From NCBI GenBank assembly GCA_027488715.1, contig JAIYBD010000132.1, positions 1 to 17,510 on the forward strand: 17,510 nt of DNA, read 5' to 3'. How positions within the stretch are numbered: position 1 is the first letter of the stretch; each line of letters starts with the position of its first letter. This document shows positions 14,824-17,510 of this stretch, one piece after another. Position numbers and translations under genes: made by a program. This stretch comes from Bacteroidota bacterium (GTDB lineage Bacteria > Bacteroidota > Bacteroidia > UBA7662 > CANHCV01). The notes beneath the pieces were generated by a model. The model saw nothing but the letters and a program-made list of their open reading frames with translations, searched no databases and was not told the origin of the DNA.

Positions 14824-16432
14824 TCAATTCTTAAATCATTATTTTTCCGATAAAAAAGAAGAGCAAATTCCATCTTTTGAGGAGTTTCAGGAACATTGGA
14901 AATCCGAAAACGAAGGTGCTCAATTAGATCAATGGTTGAAAAACCAATCCGATGCCGAAAAAACGGGAAAAGTAGATTTCAACGAATTTTTGGCATTCCA
15001 AGAAAAACAAGAATCCATACCTCACCCTTTGGATGAGTGGTTAAAATCGACCCATTCAACGGCATCGACTTCAGAACGATTTAGTTTTTTTGAGTTCAAA
15101 TCGTACTGGAATCACCAAATCTTGAAAAAATGGAGCAAAAGGGTAGCACTTTTATTATTGCTCCTTTTGGGAAGTTGGGGCGTTTATGAACAAGTATTCC
15201 TTTCAACCTCATATTCCAAAAGAACTTCAGCAGTTAAAGAAAAACAATCATCGTCCATTCAGCCAACATCCGCTGAAATAGAAAAAAAATCAACATCTTC
15301 CAGTACCATTTCCTCAGAAACAATCGGTGATATCTCGAATTTAAGAGGATTAAAAAATCATGAACCTATTCTGAATGAACAAAAGATAAGGTCGTTATCA
15401 AACAAAAAAGGATTTACTTCCCGATTAAAGTCGAACTTGAATTTGAATGATAGGAACGTTAACTCAATCACCTCCCAATCAGAGGTTATTTCAAAATCAA
15501 AAAACAAATCCAACATCGTTTTTTCAGCAGTAGAACTGATAAATCAGACGAATAATTTAAATAATTCAACGAAAGATGTATTCCGTGACCTTGAACAAGA
15601 ACAAGCTAATTTATCTAGGCAATCTCCTGATCAAATCGCGGAAGATTATTCATCGGAAAAGGTTGTTCTCGAAGCCTTAAAATCCAAACAGCAAAAGTTG
15701 TCTAAATTTGGACAGCGAGAATTGGATTTGCCTGTTGTAAAATCGCAAGGATTTAAACGAAACTTTGTTCAGATATCGCTATTTGGCGGATCTTCCAATC
15801 AGATAGTTGAATTTACAGGCGAGAGGAACAAACATTGGGATGAACTTCAAAAGAACCAACTAATTCCCCAAATGATTCTTGATGTTCAGTGGAGTAAGCC
15901 TGGATTAAGAGGAATAGGATGGGGGGTAAGTGGAAATTATTCCCATTCTACATTGCGAAAAGAAGTGGAATATCACATTACCGAAATTCCAGTATTGGAT
16001 AGTTCTACTGGAAGAATTTTGGGATATATTCCATTGGGTCCACGTGGTCAAATCCACATGGAGAATGAATTGGAAGTCATCCACAAAAAAATGAATATCC
16101 AAGGAAGTATTTTTAAAGGCTGGAAAATTACACCTTCATTCGAAGTGGGTATTCAACAGAATATTGGGATTGGACTTCAAAAATCGGATTTTCAAAAAAT
16201 CATTGATCCCATCTCTCTAGAGATCAAATCTTTATCCTCTAAAGTTGATTGGGAAGGTGTAGGAAAATCATCGATTTGGTTTCAATCCCGATTATCAAAT
16301 CACTGGGGAATTGGAGCACAAATTAGTCGACCTTTTTCTGTCAAATTATCAAACAAAAACAGTTTGATTTTCAGAGAAATGAGTATATTTGAGGCAGGCA
16401 TTTCTGTTCGTTATTACCTAAAAACAAAATAA
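14807..16432 (+). CDS. Trans-envelope protein: cytoplasmic repeats, membrane helix, linker, barrel-like domain; putative anti-sigma/sensor
   Basis: The 541-residue protein follows the ECF sigma gene with a 17-base overlap. Residues 1-108 are soluble and charged, with three tandem repeats (see separate entry). One membrane helix lies near 112-131 (VALLLLLLLGSWGV), preceded by KKWSKR; the positive-inside rule puts the N-terminus in the cytoplasm. Residues about 137-318 are Ser/Asn/Lys/Glu-rich, low in hydrophobics and probably extended. Residues 319-541 alternate hydrophobic and polar positions in six to eight strands (for example FVQISLFGG, GWGVSGNYSHS, ISVRYYLK), like a small outer-membrane barrel. 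No zinc-binding or FecR-type anti-sigma motif is seen. Position and topology argue for an anti-sigma factor fused to its surface sensor. This is inference; the barrel domain could instead be a soluble periplasmic beta domain. Confidence 0.7.
   Translation: MKHPLDQFLNHYFSDKKEEQIPSFEEFQEHWKSENEGAQLDQWLKNQSDAEKTGKVDFNEFLAFQEKQESIPHPLDEWLKSTHSTASTSERFSFFEFKSYWNHQILKKWSKRVALLLLLLLGSWGVYEQVFLSTSYSKRTSAVKEKQSSSIQPTSAEIEKKSTSSSTISSETIGDISNLRGLKNHEPILNEQKIRSLSNKKGFTSRLKSNLNLNDRNVNSITSQSEVISKSKNKSNIVFSAVELINQTNNLNNSTKDVFRDLEQEQANLSRQSPDQIAEDYSSEKVVLEALKSKQQKLSKFGQRELDLPVVKSQGFKRNFVQISLFGGSSNQIVEFTGERNKHWDELQKNQLIPQMILDVQWSKPGLRGIGWGVSGNYSHSTLRKEVEYHITEIPVLDSSTGRILGYIPLGPRGQIHMENELEVIHKKMNIQGSIFKGWKITPSFEVGIQQNIGIGLQKSDFQKIIDPISLEIKSLSSKVDWEGVGKSSIWFQSRLSNHWGIGAQISRPFSVKLSNKNSLIFREMSIFEAGISVRYYLKTK
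14813..15118 (+). repeat. Three tandem ~35-residue protein repeats in the cytoplasmic domain
   Basis: Unit 1 has HPLDQFL (3-9) and SFEEFQEHW (23-31). Unit 2 has QLDQWL (39-44) and DFNEFLAFQ (57-65). Unit 3 has HPLDEWL (73-79) and SFFEFKSYW (93-101). Units 1 and 3 align without gaps at an offset of 70, and unit 2 lies near the midpoint with a one-residue shift. The shared pattern is L-D-x-(W/F)-L, then 12-15 residues, then F-x-x-F with a W or Q four residues on. Seen directly; function unknown. Confidence 0.75.
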
Positions 16433-17510
16433 TGTCCAAAATGAGCGTCATTAAAGGTTTAATTTTCCTTTCCTTTTTGGGAGGAATAACTCCTTTATTT
16501 GCCCAAACGGGATGGGTTGGCGGTAAGGTATTTCACGATGTTAATGAAAATTGTAGCCTGAATCCAAACGAAGAAGGACTTCCTTTCCGAATGGTGAAAA
16601 TTAGTCTTCCCAATGGAAGCAATCCGCAATACACCATGACCGATTCATTGGGAAATTATTCTTTCAGAATTCCCATGCGCATGCTTCACATGATCACTTT
16701 GTTAAGGGACACCAACGATTATCGTCATTACTACACCCAAAATAAGTGCATTCAAAATGCAACATTTTATGTAGCGTCCGACACGGCTCCAAAGAATTTT
16801 TATCATATTCCTCAAACCATTTTTCCGAATAGAAAAGATTTAAAGGTAACGACAACGGCACCATACGGATGGAACGCTTTGAATTCCAGTATCGACCGAT
16901 ACACCATTCATTTGAAAAATTTGGGTTCTGAAGAAGTGGATTCTTTCACCGTTAAGTTTGAAATCCCTTCAGGTACACAACATTATCGTTCTGTTCCTGC
17001 ACCGAGTCGTTCTGTTGGTAACACCTTGTATTGGGATATTATTCAATCCATTCATATTCGAGAAGAAAGACAAATTTTTGTTGATGTACGAATTCCCTCA
17101 ACGGTATTACCAGGCTCTTTGGTTCAATTTGAGGCAGAAACTCAAAATTTATCGGATATTTTCCCTTCCGATAACAAATCAAATGTTGTTCAATCGGTAA
17201 CGAACAACATTTCACCAACCTTTAAATCCGTTAATCCAACCTATATTTCGCCGTCAACGAGCCGCATCAATTACTTCATTCGATTTCAGAATAAAACCGG
17301 ATTTACCGTTTCCAATGTTTCGGTAATTGATACTCTGGATACCAATCTACCGTTAACCGATATTCGAATCGGGTCTTCAAGTCATCCTTTCCAATTCAGT
17401 GTTCTTGGCAATGTTCTTCGATGGGATTTTTCAAACATCGTTTTACCAGATTCTTCGAATGACCCCACGCTGTCCCAAGGTTATTTGTACTTTTCTGCCG
17501 GGGTTCGTCA
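16432..17510 (+). CDS. Secreted surface protein with SdrD B-like and DUF7619-like modules, 3'-truncated
   Basis: The frame starts at the ATG that shares its A with the previous stop (TAATG) and stays open to the window end: 359 complete codons, no stop. A signal peptide runs from MSKMSVIKG to about A24 (FA/QTG). Residues about 28-85 (GGKVFHDVNENCSLNPNEEG ... DSLGNYSFRIP) resemble an SdrD B-like/CNA-B-type beta-sandwich with its D-x-N-x-N loop. Residues about 135-245 look like a DUF11-like adhesion repeat (YTIHLKNLGSEEVDSFTVKF). From 275 on, RINYFIRFQNKTGFTVSNV then VIDTLDTNL and SSHPFQF match the DUF7619 module. Such proteins usually end with a type IX secretion sorting domain, which would lie beyond the window. 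It is likely cell-surface or secreted and co-transcribed with the sigma factor genes. Confidence 0.85.
   Translation, partial: MSKMSVIKGLIFLSFLGGITPLFAQTGWVGGKVFHDVNENCSLNPNEEGLPFRMVKISLPNGSNPQYTMTDSLGNYSFRIPMRMLHMITLLRDTNDYRHYYTQNKCIQNATFYVASDTAPKNFYHIPQTIFPNRKDLKVTTTAPYGWNALNSSIDRYTIHLKNLGSEEVDSFTVKFEIPSGTQHYRSVPAPSRSVGNTLYWDIIQSIHIREERQIFVDVRIPSTVLPGSLVQFEAETQNLSDIFPSDNKSNVVQSVTNNISPTFKSVNPTYISPSTSRINYFIRFQNKTGFTVSNVSVIDTLDTNLPLTDIRIGSSSHPFQFSVLGNVLRWDFSNIVLPDSSNDPTLSQGYLYFSAGVR

Noticed and set aside
16958..17200. 80-residue plus-strand frame
   Set aside because: It is a different frame of the partial surface protein gene, which runs open from 16432 to the window end and carries recognisable modules.
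1..17510. CRISPR arrays, tRNA/rRNA genes, insertion sequences, phage genes
   Set aside because: No regularly spaced direct repeats, cloverleaf-like sequence, transposase motif or terminal inverted repeats were seen on reading either strand.

Overview
The window reads as chromosomal DNA of an AT-rich member of the Bacteroidota, probably a Flavobacteriales-type marine or freshwater bacterium. The evidence is as follows. Two gene starts have an exact TAnnTTTG element, the Bacteroidota -7 box, a few bases upstream. There is a large outer-membrane protein of a type I associate with this phylum. The last gene carries a DUF7619-like module typical of long Bacteroidota surface proteins. An ECF sigma factor is followed by an inner-membrane/beta-barrel fusion protein. 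Genes are tightly packed and often overlap. I see no insertion sequence, tRNA, rRNA, CRISPR array or phage gene.

Layout. (1) 1-5359, plus strand: the 3' part of an NtrY-like sensor histidine kinase (its start lies outside the window), overlapping a 1119-residue outer-membrane protein. (2) 5356-6171, minus strand: a short-chain dehydrogenase, convergent with the preceding gene and divergent from the next. (3) 6198-10213, plus: MFS exporter, moaA, moeA and a TauE/SafE-type transporter, all overlapping and so probably one transcript linked to molybdenum cofactor synthesis. (4) 10228-10782: scpB, a chromosome condensation gene with its own probable promoter. (5) 10783-10971: the only sizeable gap, with hairpins, a strong terminator and a promoter. 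(6) 10972-14178: UMF1/Atg22-like MFS transporter, a LutA-like CCG-domain protein and a malate/lactate-dehydrogenase-family (Ldh_2) enzyme, overlapping. (7) 14218-17510: ECF sigma factor, a trans-envelope protein and a secreted surface protein that runs off the window.

The most interesting part is the last block. The 541-residue protein directly after the sigma factor has, in one chain, a cytoplasmic segment made of three ~35-residue repeats, one membrane helix, a ~180-residue Ser/Asn/Lys-rich linker and a ~220-residue beta-rich domain resembling an outer-membrane barrel. It looks like a one-polypeptide link from the cell surface to an ECF sigma factor. In other known systems this job is divided between a receptor and a separate anti-sigma protein. 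The secreted protein just downstream could be an output or ligand of the system. Second is a 16-base A tract inside the outer-membrane protein gene; gain or loss of one A there would stop translation within a few codons.
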